Shown here one piece after another: positions 1 through 7,937 of a stretch of DNA of 64,000 bases (position 1 is its first letter; each line of letters begins with the position of its first letter). The notes beneath the pieces are model-generated. The model saw only the letters and a list, made by a program, of their open reading frames with translations. It did not search any database and was not told where the DNA came from. A program made the position numbers and the translations under genes. Origin of the DNA: Leifsonia shinshuensis (GTDB lineage Bacteria > Actinomycetota > Actinomycetes > Actinomycetales > Microbacteriaceae); contig NZ_JACCFL010000001.1 of the NCBI RefSeq assembly GCF_013410375.1, forward strand, positions 868,001-932,000, in the 5' to 3' direction.

Positions 1-1257
1 ACCCCGCTCGCGAGCGGGTACTCGCTGACGGCGGCCGTGGGCTCCACGGCGATCGCCGGGACGGTCGCGCTGTCGAGCGACGGGACGACCGTCACCTTCA
101 CCCCGTCCGCCGCGCTGCCGTCGGGCGCCGTGGTGACCGCGACGCTGTCCGGCATCAAGTCCACGCAGGGGTCGACCCTCGGGACCCAGACCTGGTCGTT
201 CACGGTGAAGGCCGCGGCGGTGACGAACTACACGCTGCTCGGCAGCGAGTCGCCCGCGACCTCCGACGCCACCAATGACTCGTCCGCTGTCGAGCTCGGC
301 ATGAAGTTCGTCCCGTCGCAGGACGGGACCGTCTCGGCCATCCGGTTCTTCAAGGGCACGGGCAACATCGGGACCCACGTCGGCTCGATCTGGTCCTCGA
401 CCGGGACCAAGCTCGCCACGGTGACCTTCGCCAACGAGACCTCGGTGGGCTGGCAGACCGCGCAGCTGGCCACCCCGCTCGCGGTCACGGCCGGGACCAC
501 CTACGTCGTCTCGTACTTCGCGCCGCAGGGCAACTACGCCTTCACCGGCAACTACTTCGCCCAGCCGAAGGTCAACGGGCCGCTCACCGCGCCCTCCGGA
601 GCGAACGGCCTCTACCTCTACGGGGCCTCCGGCGGCTTCCCGACCTACTCGTACGGCTCGACCAACTACTTCGTGGACATCGTGTACTCGCCCAACGCGG
701 GCAGCGGGACCACGACGGGCGGCACGGGCGGAACCGGAGGCACGGGCGGCACCGGAGGCACGGGCGGCACCGGCGGGACCAACCCGGCCGCGGGCGTCTC
801 GATCTTCCCGAGCACGGCCACCCCGGCCCACACGGCCTGGCCCGACACCGCGGCGGTGCAGCTCGGCGTGCGGTTCACCTCCACGGCCGCCGGGACGATC
901 ACCGGCATCCGGTTCTACAAGGGAGCGGGCGACACCGGCACCCACACCGTCTACCTGTGGTCGGCGACCGGCACGCAGCTGGCCACCGCGGTCTCCACCG
1001 GCGAGACGGCGAGCGGCTGGCAGGACGTCTTCTTCACCACCCCCGTGACCATCACGGCGGGCACGGAGTACCGGGCGTCGTACTACACCACCAACCTGGC
1101 CTACGCGGTCGACTCGGGAACGCTGGCCAACCCCGTCGTCAACGGACCGCTGTCCACGGTCGCGAACGGCGGCGTCTACACCTACTCGACAGTCTTCCCG
1201 AGCAACACGGTCTCGAACAACTACTGGGCCGACGTCAACTTCGTCGCGAGTCAGTAG
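1..1257 (+). CDS. DUF4082-domain surface protein, 3' part (5' end outside window)
   Basis: The frame is open from the first base, so the N-terminus lies upstream of the window. What is visible is a bacterial Ig-like (Big_5-type) tail ending in TQTWSFTV, then two DUF4082 modules of about 140 residues. Each has the pattern VELGMKF/VQLGVRF, then IRFFKG/IRFYKG, then SVGWQ/ASGWQ. A pure Gly-Gly-Thr linker separates the two modules. Such modular proteins are exported and sit on the cell surface; the precise ligand of DUF4082 is unknown. The gene stands directly before the amino-sugar operon, separated by a hairpin, and a second DUF4082 protein lies at the other side of the polysaccharide locus. The domain call is firm and the function is inferred. 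Confidence 0.85.
   Translation, partial: TPLASGYSLTAAVGSTAIAGTVALSSDGTTVTFTPSAALPSGAVVTATLSGIKSTQGSTLGTQTWSFTVKAAAVTNYTLLGSESPATSDATNDSSAVELGMKFVPSQDGTVSAIRFFKGTGNIGTHVGSIWSSTGTKLATVTFANETSVGWQTAQLATPLAVTAGTTYVVSYFAPQGNYAFTGNYFAQPKVNGPLTAPSGANGLYLYGASGGFPTYSYGSTNYFVDIVYSPNAGSGTTTGGTGGTGGTGGTGGTGGTGGTNPAAGVSIFPSTATPAHTAWPDTAAVQLGVRFTSTAAGTITGIRFYKGAGDTGTHTVYLWSATGTQLATAVSTGETASGWQDVFFTTPVTITAGTEYRASYYTTNLAYAVDSGTLANPVVNGPLSTVANGGVYTYSTVFPSNTVSNNYWADVNFVASQ
716..780 (+). repeat. Gly-Gly-Thr linker repeat
   Basis: Tandem 9- to 18-base units of the type GGCACGGGCGGA encode a run of Gly-Gly-Thr triplets joining the two DUF4082 modules of the surrounding gene. This is a flexible spacer, and a likely site of copy-number change between strains. 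Confidence 0.8.
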
Positions 1258-1273
1258 CGGTTCCGCACAACCC

Positions 1274-1300
1274 CGGGATCGTCACCCGAAGGCGATCCCG
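1274..1300 (+). terminator. hairpin after the DUF4082 gene
   Basis: Perfect 8-base arms CGGGATCG (1274-1281) and CGATCCCG (1293-1300) enclose an 11-base loop, 17 bases after the stop codon. There is no T-tract, so it may act as a Rho-type or partial terminator, or as an mRNA end stabiliser, before the Gfo/Idh gene. Confidence 0.5.
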
Positions 1301-1329
1301 TCGACACAAGAAAGGTGCTGGGGGCACTC

Positions 1330-2400
1330 ATGGAAACACAACTCCGAATCGCGGTGATCGGCGCCGGCTACTGGGGCCCGAACCTGGCCAGGAACTTCTC
1401 GGCCGGCCCGGACTGGCGGCTCGTCGCCATCTGCGACCTGGACCGGGAACGGGCGGAAGGTCTCGCCGCCCGCGTCGGCAACGTCGACGTCGTCACCGAT
1501 GTCGACGACCTGCTCGCCAGGGACGACATCGACGCCGTCGCCATCGCCACACCCGCCAGGACCCACCACGCCCTCGCCCTCAAGGCGCTCGCCGCGGGCA
1601 AGCACGTCATGGTGGAGAAGCCGCTGGCCGACGCCGGCGAGCGGGGACGCGCGATGGTCGACACCGCCGCGGCGAACGGCCTCGTGCTGATGGCCGACCA
1701 CACCTACTGCTACACCCCGGCCGTGCTGAAGATCCGCGAGCTGATCGAGGAGGGCGCGCTCGGCGACATCCTCTTCATCGACTCCACCCGGATCAACCTC
1801 GGCCTCATCCAGCCCGACGTCGACGTGTTCTGGGACCTGGCGCCGCACGACCTGTCGATCATCGACTTCATCCTCCCCGGCGGCCTGCGCCCGCAGACCC
1901 TGGCGGCCCACGGCGCCGACCCGCTCGGCGCGGGCAAGTCGTGCGTCGGCTACCTGGTGCTGCCGCTGCAGGGCGGCGCGATGGCGCACGTGCACGTCAA
2001 CTGGCTCAGCCCGACCAAGATCCGGCAGATGGTGATCGGCGGCACGAAGCGCACCCTGGTCTGGGACGACCTGAACCCGCAGCAGCGGATCAGCGTCTAC
2101 GACCGCGGCGTCGACCTCGGCCTCCAGGCCGTCGACGGCGTCGAGCGCACGGCGGCCACGGTCTCGTACCGGCTCGGCGACACCTGGTCGCCCGCGCTTC
2201 CCGAGCGCGAGGCCCTCGGCCAGATGGCCGCCGAGTTCGCCGAGAGCATCCGGGACAGGCGGGCGCCGCGCACCGACGGCGCCGCCGGCCTCCGGGTGCT
2301 GTCCGTCCTGGAGGCGGCCACGCGCAGCCTCGCGAAGGACGGCGCCGTGGTCGGCGTCGAGGATCCCGCGGGCGCCGAGCAGCTGGCGGGTGCGCGGTGA
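1330..2400 (+). CDS. Gfo/Idh/MocA-family NDP-sugar oxidoreductase
   Basis: This is an NAD(P)-dependent sugar dehydrogenase of 356 aa. The N-terminal Rossmann motif IGAGYWGPN is at about residues 9-17 and the family's EKPLA motif is near residue 96, followed by the C-terminal Gfo/Idh alpha/beta domain. In WlbA/WbpB relatives the reaction is oxidation of C3 of a UDP-N-acetylaminouronic acid, giving a 3-keto sugar for a DegT aminotransferase. Two DegT genes lie downstream, which fits. The ATG at 1330 was chosen; an in-frame start at 1315 adds only five residues and has no better ribosome binding site. The next gene starts at a GTG that overlaps this stop by four bases. Family is certain; the exact sugar is inferred. 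Confidence 0.88.
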   Translation: METQLRIAVIGAGYWGPNLARNFSAGPDWRLVAICDLDRERAEGLAARVGNVDVVTDVDDLLARDDIDAVAIATPARTHHALALKALAAGKHVMVEKPLADAGERGRAMVDTAAANGLVLMADHTYCYTPAVLKIRELIEEGALGDILFIDSTRINLGLIQPDVDVFWDLAPHDLSIIDFILPGGLRPQTLAAHGADPLGAGKSCVGYLVLPLQGGAMAHVHVNWLSPTKIRQMVIGGTKRTLVWDDLNPQQRISVYDRGVDLGLQAVDGVERTAATVSYRLGDTWSPALPEREALGQMAAEFAESIRDRRAPRTDGAAGLRVLSVLEAATRSLAKDGAVVGVEDPAGAEQLAGAR

Positions 2401-3395
2401 CCGCCCTGGACGGCGCCGACGTCCTCGTCACGGGAGGCGCCGGCACCATCGGCTCGCAGATCGTCGACCAGCTCCTGGACGCCGGCGTGGCCCACGTCGA
2501 CGTGCTCGACAACCTCGTGCGCGGCCGGCTGGCCAACCTGGACGACGCGCTGGCGTCCGGCCGGGTGACGCTCGTGCAGGGCGACCTGCGCGACCGCGAC
2601 CTCGTCCACGACGTCACGCGCGGGAAGGACCTCGTCTACCACGAGGCCGCCATCCGCATCACGCAGTGCGCGGAGGAGCCGAGGCTCGCGCTGGAGGTGC
2701 TGGTCGACGGCAGCTTCAACGTCTACGAGGCGGCGGTCGAGCACGGCGTCGACAAGCTCATCACGGCGTCCTCCGCCTCCGTCTACGGACTGGCCGAGGA
2801 GTTCCCGACCCCCGAGCGCCACCACCACCACAACAACGACACGTTCTACGGCGCGGCCAAGTCGTTCAACGAGGGGATGCTGCGCAGCTTCCGCGCGATG
2901 AACGGCCTCGACTACGTCATCCTCCGCTACTTCAACGTCTACGGACCGCGGATGGACGTGCACGGCCTCTACACCGAGGTGCTGGTGCGCTGGATGGAGC
3001 GGATCGCCGACGGCAAGCCGCCGCTGATCTTCGGCGACGGCCAGCAGACGATGGACTTCGTCTTCACGCGCGACATCGCCCGGGCCAACCTGCTGGCGGC
3101 GACCGCCGACGTGCAGGAGGGCTTCTACAACATCGCGAGCGGGACCGAGACCAGCCTCCTGGAGCTGGCGCAGGCGCTGCTGCAGGCGATGGACTCCGAC
3201 CTGGAGGTCGAGCACGGCCCGGAGCGCGCGGTCAACGGCGTCACCCGGCGGCTGGCCGACACCACCGCGGCGCAGCGCGACCTCGGCTTCACCGCGGAGG
3301 TGCCGCTCGCCGACGGGCTCCGCGAGCTGGTCGAGTGGTGGCGCCCGCTCCGCGAGGAGATCGCCGCGGGCCGCGCGGAGCTGGTGACGTCATGA
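2397..3395 (+). CDS. NAD-dependent epimerase/dehydratase (extended SDR)
   Basis: This extended short-chain dehydrogenase of 332 aa acts on a nucleotide-sugar. The cofactor motif GGAGTIG is at residues 13-19, and the catalytic pair Tyr151 and Lys155 sits in YGAAK, preceded by a run of four histidines. The RYFNVYGPRMD segment is typical of UDP-glucose 4-epimerase-like enzymes. The start is a GTG whose TG is shared with the stop of the upstream gene (GTGA overlap). It may provide a 4-keto or C4-epimerised precursor for the aminotransferase that overlaps its 3' end. Whether it is an epimerase or a 4,6-dehydratase cannot be decided from sequence alone. Confidence 0.88.
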   Translation: MTALDGADVLVTGGAGTIGSQIVDQLLDAGVAHVDVLDNLVRGRLANLDDALASGRVTLVQGDLRDRDLVHDVTRGKDLVYHEAAIRITQCAEEPRLALEVLVDGSFNVYEAAVEHGVDKLITASSASVYGLAEEFPTPERHHHHNNDTFYGAAKSFNEGMLRSFRAMNGLDYVILRYFNVYGPRMDVHGLYTEVLVRWMERIADGKPPLIFGDGQQTMDFVFTRDIARANLLAATADVQEGFYNIASGTETSLLELAQALLQAMDSDLEVEHGPERAVNGVTRRLADTTAAQRDLGFTAEVPLADGLRELVEWWRPLREEIAAGRAELVTS

Positions 3396-4543
3396 ACCGG
3401 ATCAACGTGATGAAGCCGTGGCTCGGCGAGGAGGAGATCGCCGCCGTCACGGAGGTGATCGCCTCCGGCTGGGTGGCGCAGGGCCCGCGCGTGGCGCGCT
3501 TCGAGCAGGAGTTCGCCGCCGCGATGGACGCGCCGTACGCGGTCGCCACCTCCAACTGCACGACGGCGCTGCACCTCGCGCTGGTCGTCGCCGGTGTGGG
3601 ACGGGGCGACGACGTGGTCGTCCCGTCCTTCTCTTTCATCGCCACGGCGAACGCCCCGACCTATGTCGGAGCGCGACCCGTGTTCGCCGACGTGGACGCC
3701 GCGACGGGCGACCTCACCCCTGGGTCGGTCGCCGCGGCGCTCACCGAGCGCACCCGCGCCGTGATCGTCGTCGACCAGGGCGGCGTGCCCGCCGACCTCG
3801 ACGCGATCCGCGCGGTGTGCGACCCGCGCGGCATCGTCGTGATCGAGGACGCCGCCTGCGGCGCCGGCTCGACCTACCGCGGCCGCCCGGTCGGGGCCGG
3901 GGCGGACGTGACGGCGTGGTCGTTCCACCCGCGCAAGCTGCTGACCACCGGCGAGGGCGGGATGCTGACCACGCGCAACGCGGCGTGGGCCGACCGCGCC
4001 CGCCGGCTCCGCGAGCACTCCATGAGCGTCTCGGCGGCCGACCGCCAGGCGAGCATCCTCGCGCCGCAGGAGGAGTACACCGAGATCGGCTTCAACTACC
4101 GGATGACCGACCTGCAGGCCGCCGTTGGCATCGTCCAGCTCGGTCGCCTCCCGGAGATCGTGCGGCGGCGCAGGGAGCTGGCGGCCCGCTACGCCGAGCT
4201 CCTCGCCGACATCCCCGGGCTGCGCCCGGTCGCCGACCCGGAGTGGGGGACCGGCAACTTCCAGTCCTACTGGGTGGAGGTCGAGCCGTCGTTCCCGGCC
4301 ACGCGGGAGCGCACGATGGAGGTGCTCGCCGAGGCGGGCGTCTCCGCCCGGCGCGGCATCATGGCGGCCCACCGGCAGCCGGCCTACCGCGACGTCGACA
4401 CGGGCTCAGTGCCCCTGCCGGTGACCGAGCGGCTGACCGACCGCACGCTGATCCTGCCGCTCTTCCACGAGCTGACCGACGACGAGCAGCTGCGCGTCGT
4501 GGACGCCCTGCGCGACGCCGCGGAACTGCGGGGTGCGGCATGA
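3392..4543 (+). CDS. DegT/DnrJ/EryC1/StrS sugar aminotransferase (first copy)
   Basis: A PLP-dependent aminotransferase of 383 aa that converts a keto-sugar nucleotide to an amino sugar. The PLP lysine is Lys182 in FHPRKLLTTGEGG, and the family motifs VVIEDAAC and FNYRMTDLQAAVG are intact. The ATG overlaps the SDR stop and the NeuD-like acetyltransferase overlaps this gene's end. The trio SDR, DegT and NeuD-type acyltransferase mirrors the PglF/PglE/PglD order of 4-acetamido sugar synthesis, so C4 amination is the best guess. It is distinct in sequence from the DegT gene at 5166. Confidence 0.9.
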   Translation: MNRINVMKPWLGEEEIAAVTEVIASGWVAQGPRVARFEQEFAAAMDAPYAVATSNCTTALHLALVVAGVGRGDDVVVPSFSFIATANAPTYVGARPVFADVDAATGDLTPGSVAAALTERTRAVIVVDQGGVPADLDAIRAVCDPRGIVVIEDAACGAGSTYRGRPVGAGADVTAWSFHPRKLLTTGEGGMLTTRNAAWADRARRLREHSMSVSAADRQASILAPQEEYTEIGFNYRMTDLQAAVGIVQLGRLPEIVRRRRELAARYAELLADIPGLRPVADPEWGTGNFQSYWVEVEPSFPATRERTMEVLAEAGVSARRGIMAAHRQPAYRDVDTGSVPLPVTERLTDRTLILPLFHELTDDEQLRVVDALRDAAELRGAA

Positions 4544-5169
4544 GGGACCTGGTCCTGATCGGCGCCAGCGGTCTCGCCCGCGAGGTGATGGCCATGCGTC
4601 AGCCCGGCATGCGCGTGATCGGCGTGCTGGACGACGACCCCGGTCTGCACGGGCACAGCATCGGCGGCGTCGAGATCCTCGGCGGCCTCGAGCTGGCCGC
4701 GCAGCTTCCCGGCGCGCTCGCCGTCTGCGTCGGCGGCGGCGCGGGCCGCCGGGCCATCGTGCAGCGGCTGGCGGCGCTCGGCGTCGGCCCGGAGCGCTAC
4801 GCCACGTTGGTGGACGACGGCGCCCGGCTCTCCGAGAACAGCCTGGTCGGCGCCGGCACGATCATCCTGGCGGGCACCGTGCTGACCGCCGACGTCATCG
4901 TCGGGCGGCACGTCGTGGTGATGCCGAACTGCACGCTCACCCACGACGACATCGTGGACGACTACGCGACCCTCGCGGCCGGCGTCGCCGTCGGCGGCGT
5001 GGTCCGCGTGGGCGAGGCCGCCTACCTCGGCATGAACTCGTCCATCCGCCAGCGGGTCTCCGTCGGGGCGGGCGCGACCATCGGGATGGGGGCCGTCGTG
5101 CTCACCGACGTCCCGGCAGGACAGACCTGGGCCGGCGTGCCCGCACGAGAACTGGGGGTACGGCTGTGA
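4540..5169 (+). CDS. NeuD/PglD-like sugar O/N-acyltransferase
   Basis: A 209-aa protein with an N-terminal nucleotide-sugar-binding half (LVLIGASGLAREVMAM) and a C-terminal left-handed beta-helix of hexapeptide repeats from about residue 95, for example VGAGTIILAGTVLTADVIVG. It ends with the WAGVPARELG tail typical of the family. PglD and NeuD relatives acetylate amino or hydroxyl groups of nucleotide-sugars using acetyl-CoA. It overlaps its neighbours by four bases on each side, so it is translationally coupled to both DegT genes. It probably acetylates the product of the upstream aminotransferase. Confidence 0.88.
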   Translation: MRDLVLIGASGLAREVMAMRQPGMRVIGVLDDDPGLHGHSIGGVEILGGLELAAQLPGALAVCVGGGAGRRAIVQRLAALGVGPERYATLVDDGARLSENSLVGAGTIILAGTVLTADVIVGRHVVVMPNCTLTHDDIVDDYATLAAGVAVGGVVRVGEAAYLGMNSSIRQRVSVGAGATIGMGAVVLTDVPAGQTWAGVPARELGVRL

Positions 5170-6269
5170 GAGTCCCACTCGTCGATCTGGTGGCGCAGAA
5201 CACCGAGACCGCCGACGACATCCGCGTCGCGGTCGACCACGTGTTCGAGACGGCCTCCTACATCGGAGGAAGCGACGTCGGCGCCTTCGAGACCGAGTAC
5301 GCCGAGGCCACGGGCGCGGGCCACTGCGTCGGCGTCGGCAACGGCACCGACGCCCTGGAGCTCGCGCTGCGCGCGGCCGGCGTGACAGCGGGCGGCGAGG
5401 TCGTCCTCCCGGCCAACACGTTCATCGCGACCGCGGAGGCGGTCTCGCGCATCGGGGCCGTCCCGGTGTTCGCGGACGTGGACGACGAGCACCTGCTGCT
5501 CGATCCGGCCGCGGCCGCCGCGGCGGTCACCTCGCGCACGCAGGCGGTGGTCCCCGTCCACCTGTTCGGCCAGGTCGCGCCGGTCGGCGCGCTCCGCCGG
5601 GCGCTCGGCTCGAGCGACGTCCCGATCGTGGAGGACGGCGCGCAGTCGCAGGGCGCGGAGAGCTGGGACGGCCGGGCGGGGAGCCTGGGCCTGGTCTCCT
5701 CCACGTCGTTCTACCCGGGCAAGAACCTGGGCGCGGCGGGAGACGCCGGTGCGGTGACCACCGACGATCCCGAGATCGCCCGAACCGTCCGGCTCATCGC
5801 CTCGCACGGCAGCGAGCGGAAGTACGTGCACGAGCTGGTCGGCTTCAACTCGCGGATGGACTCGCTGCAGGCGGCCGTGCTGCGCGTGAAGCTGCGGCAC
5901 CTCGCCGACTGGAACCGCCGCAGGCGGGTCGCCGCCGCGCGCTACGGCGCCCTGCTGGAGGGAGTGGCGGGCGTCCGGCTGCCCTCCAGCGCGCCGGGCA
6001 ACCTCGACGTATGGCACCTGTACGTCGTGCGCGTGGACGACCGCGACCGCGTGCTCGCCCGGCTCAACGAGGCCGGCATCGGCGCGGCCATCCACTACCC
6101 GACCCCGCTCCACCTCACCGCCGCCTATCAGGGCGCCGGGCTCGGCCGCGGGTCGTTCCCGGTCGCGGAGGCGGCGGCCGACCGGATCCTCTCGCTCCCG
6201 ATCTACCCGCACATCACGGCGGACCAGCAGGAGTTCGTCGCGGAGGAGCTCGCCGCGGCCCTGCTTTGA
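5166..6269 (+). CDS. DegT-family sugar aminotransferase (second copy, WlbC/WbpE-like)
   Basis: A PLP-dependent nucleotide-sugar aminotransferase of 367 aa starting at GTG (RVPLVDLVAQN). The PLP lysine is Lys186 in FYPGKNLGAAGDAGA, a motif shared with WlbC/WbpE/DesV-type enzymes that aminate C3. That pairs it with the Gfo/Idh dehydrogenase at 1330 and the WbpD/WlbB-like acyltransferase at 9519, which together could make a 2,3-diamino sugar. It is the last gene of the four-base-overlap operon; a 140-base gap follows. Confidence 0.9.
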   Translation: MRVPLVDLVAQNTETADDIRVAVDHVFETASYIGGSDVGAFETEYAEATGAGHCVGVGNGTDALELALRAAGVTAGGEVVLPANTFIATAEAVSRIGAVPVFADVDDEHLLLDPAAAAAAVTSRTQAVVPVHLFGQVAPVGALRRALGSSDVPIVEDGAQSQGAESWDGRAGSLGLVSSTSFYPGKNLGAAGDAGAVTTDDPEIARTVRLIASHGSERKYVHELVGFNSRMDSLQAAVLRVKLRHLADWNRRRRVAAARYGALLEGVAGVRLPSSAPGNLDVWHLYVVRVDDRDRVLARLNEAGIGAAIHYPTPLHLTAAYQGAGLGRGSFPVAEAAADRILSLPIYPHITADQQEFVAEELAAALL

Positions 6270-6409
6270 CCCCAGTGCGGGGGTGATTCCGGCCCTTTTC
6301 CCGATGGGGGACTGTGATTCCGTCGCGCGGACGGGAGATTATGAGAACTATTCAGTTTCCCTGATCCCAGGGCAGAGCGCCGCGTCACCGAACCGTGCTG
6401 GAGGAGTCG

Positions 6410-7597
6410 ATGGGTCCGAGCGTCGTCGTGGTCGGAGGAGGCATCCTCGGCCTGGCCGTCGCCGCGCACGCGGCGCAGCGCGGCACCAAGGTCACCCTCC
6501 TGGAGAAGGAGGACCACTGGGCCGCCCATCAGACCGGCCACAACAGCGGGGTCGTCCACGCGGGGCCGTACTACCGGCCGGGCTCGCTCAAGGCGCGGAT
6601 GTGCGCGGCGGGGAACGCCTCCATGATCGCCTTCGCACGCGACCACGACATCCCCTACGCCGTGCCGGGCAAGCTGATCGTCGCGACCGACGACAGTGAG
6701 CTCGACGGCCTGCACGAGCTGCACAGGCGGGCCGAGGCCAACGGTGTCCCGTGCCGCCTCATCGACGCCGACGAGGCCTCCGAGTACGAGCCGGAGGTGT
6801 ATGCCGTGGAGGCGCTCCGGGTGGAGACGACGGGCATCATCGACTACCCGGCGGTCTGCCGGGCTCTCGCCGAGATCGCGAGCAGGCACGGCGCCGAGCT
6901 GCACACCGGGGCGCGGGTGACCGCGATCCACGACACCGCCGACGGCGTCGTCGTCGAGCACGAGGGCGGCGAGGCGCGCGGAGCGCTGCTGGTCAACTGC
7001 GCCGGGCTGCAGGCCGACCGCATCGCCCTCCTCGCCGGCGTCGAGCCGGAGGTGCGCATCGTCCCGTTCCGCGGCGAGTACTACGAGCTCGTCCCGGAGC
7101 GCCGCGACCTCGTCCGCGGGCTGATCTACCCGGTCCCCGACCCGCAGCTGCCGTTCCTCGGCGTCCACCTGACCCGGATGATCGACGGCTCCGTGCACGC
7201 CGGCCCGAACGCCGTGCTGGCCCTCAAGCGCGAGGGCTACCGCTGGCGGGACATCGACCTCCGCGACGCGGCCGACGCGCTCACCTATCCCGGGTTCCTC
7301 CGGATGGCGTCGCACAACCTGGAGACCGGAGTGCGCGAGGTGACCCGCTCGCTCAGCCGCTCGGCCTTCGCCGCGAGCCTGGCGCGACTGGTGCCGCGGA
7401 TCGAGCGCAGGGACATCGTGCGCGCCGGGGCCGGCGTGCGCGCGCAGGCCGTGCGGAGGGACGGGACGCTCGCGGACGACTTCGTCATCCAGCGCTCCCG
7501 CCACCAGCTCCACGTGCTCAACGCGCCCTCCCCGGCGGCGACGAGCGCTCTGGAGATCGCGGCGTACCTGGTCGCGGAGACCGGCGTCCCGGCCTGA
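6410..7597 (+). CDS. lhgO: L-2-hydroxyglutarate oxidase-like FAD oxidoreductase
   Basis: A 395-aa protein of the DAO/LhgO family. It has an FAD-binding VVVVGGGILGLAVA at the N-terminus, then HNSGVVHAG and YYRPGSLKA, signatures of L-2-hydroxyglutarate oxidase, which returns L-2-hydroxyglutarate to 2-oxoglutarate. The ATG at 6410 follows GGAGGAG at 6400-6406; an upstream GTG at 6395 would bury that site. Its place between polysaccharide genes is unusual. Aminotransferases upstream consume glutamate and release 2-oxoglutarate, so metabolite repair is one possible link. A different 2-hydroxy acid substrate is also possible. Confidence 0.8.
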   Translation: MGPSVVVVGGGILGLAVAAHAAQRGTKVTLLEKEDHWAAHQTGHNSGVVHAGPYYRPGSLKARMCAAGNASMIAFARDHDIPYAVPGKLIVATDDSELDGLHELHRRAEANGVPCRLIDADEASEYEPEVYAVEALRVETTGIIDYPAVCRALAEIASRHGAELHTGARVTAIHDTADGVVVEHEGGEARGALLVNCAGLQADRIALLAGVEPEVRIVPFRGEYYELVPERRDLVRGLIYPVPDPQLPFLGVHLTRMIDGSVHAGPNAVLALKREGYRWRDIDLRDAADALTYPGFLRMASHNLETGVREVTRSLSRSAFAASLARLVPRIERRDIVRAGAGVRAQAVRRDGTLADDFVIQRSRHQLHVLNAPSPAATSALEIAAYLVAETGVPA

Positions 7598-7937
7598 GGC
7601 GCCAGCCCCCCTGCACCCCCCCCGGACGGGGGATAGGGTCCCGTTCAAAAGACGATGTATTCTCATTTTTGTAGAGCTGAGGAACAGTCACTTTCTGACG
7701 ACCCGCAGTCCTGCACCCGAATACACCTGTGAAACCCGATGAGCAGGGACGAGTCGTGATGCACCCGATAACTCCGAGTCAACGCGCCGGGAAGGTCCGC
7801 CCGGTCAGCGTCAGCACGGCCGTCCCCTTGAACGGGACCGGCGGCGGCAAAGTCGTTCGAGACCACGGCTTTCCCCCAGCCGCCGCCGGTTCTGTCCACC
7901 GCGCCCGCCACGGCGCCGCACCGAGAGGGGGCCGGTC
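7598..7937 (+). promoter_or_regulatory. 340-base intergenic region before the sugar transferase
   Basis: Just after lhgO a run of eight C and five G (7616-7632) can form a short hairpin. An AT-richer stretch follows at about 7644-7700 with TTCAAA and TATTCT elements, the likeliest promoter site. From 7759 an ATG opens a 60-codon frame that ends in an ATGA overlap with the sugar transferase. Its codons look arbitrary and no family was recognised, so it is not called as a gene. Confidence 0.45.

Noticed and set aside
716..780. short regular repeats that could be mistaken for a CRISPR array
   Set aside because: The units are contiguous, in frame and encode Gly-Gly-Thr; there are no spacers and no cas genes in the window.
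957..2396. N-terminal extension of the SDR gene back to 957
   Set aside because: It would run through the DUF4082 and Gfo/Idh genes in another frame. The GTG at 2397 overlaps the upstream stop and begins just before the cofactor motif.
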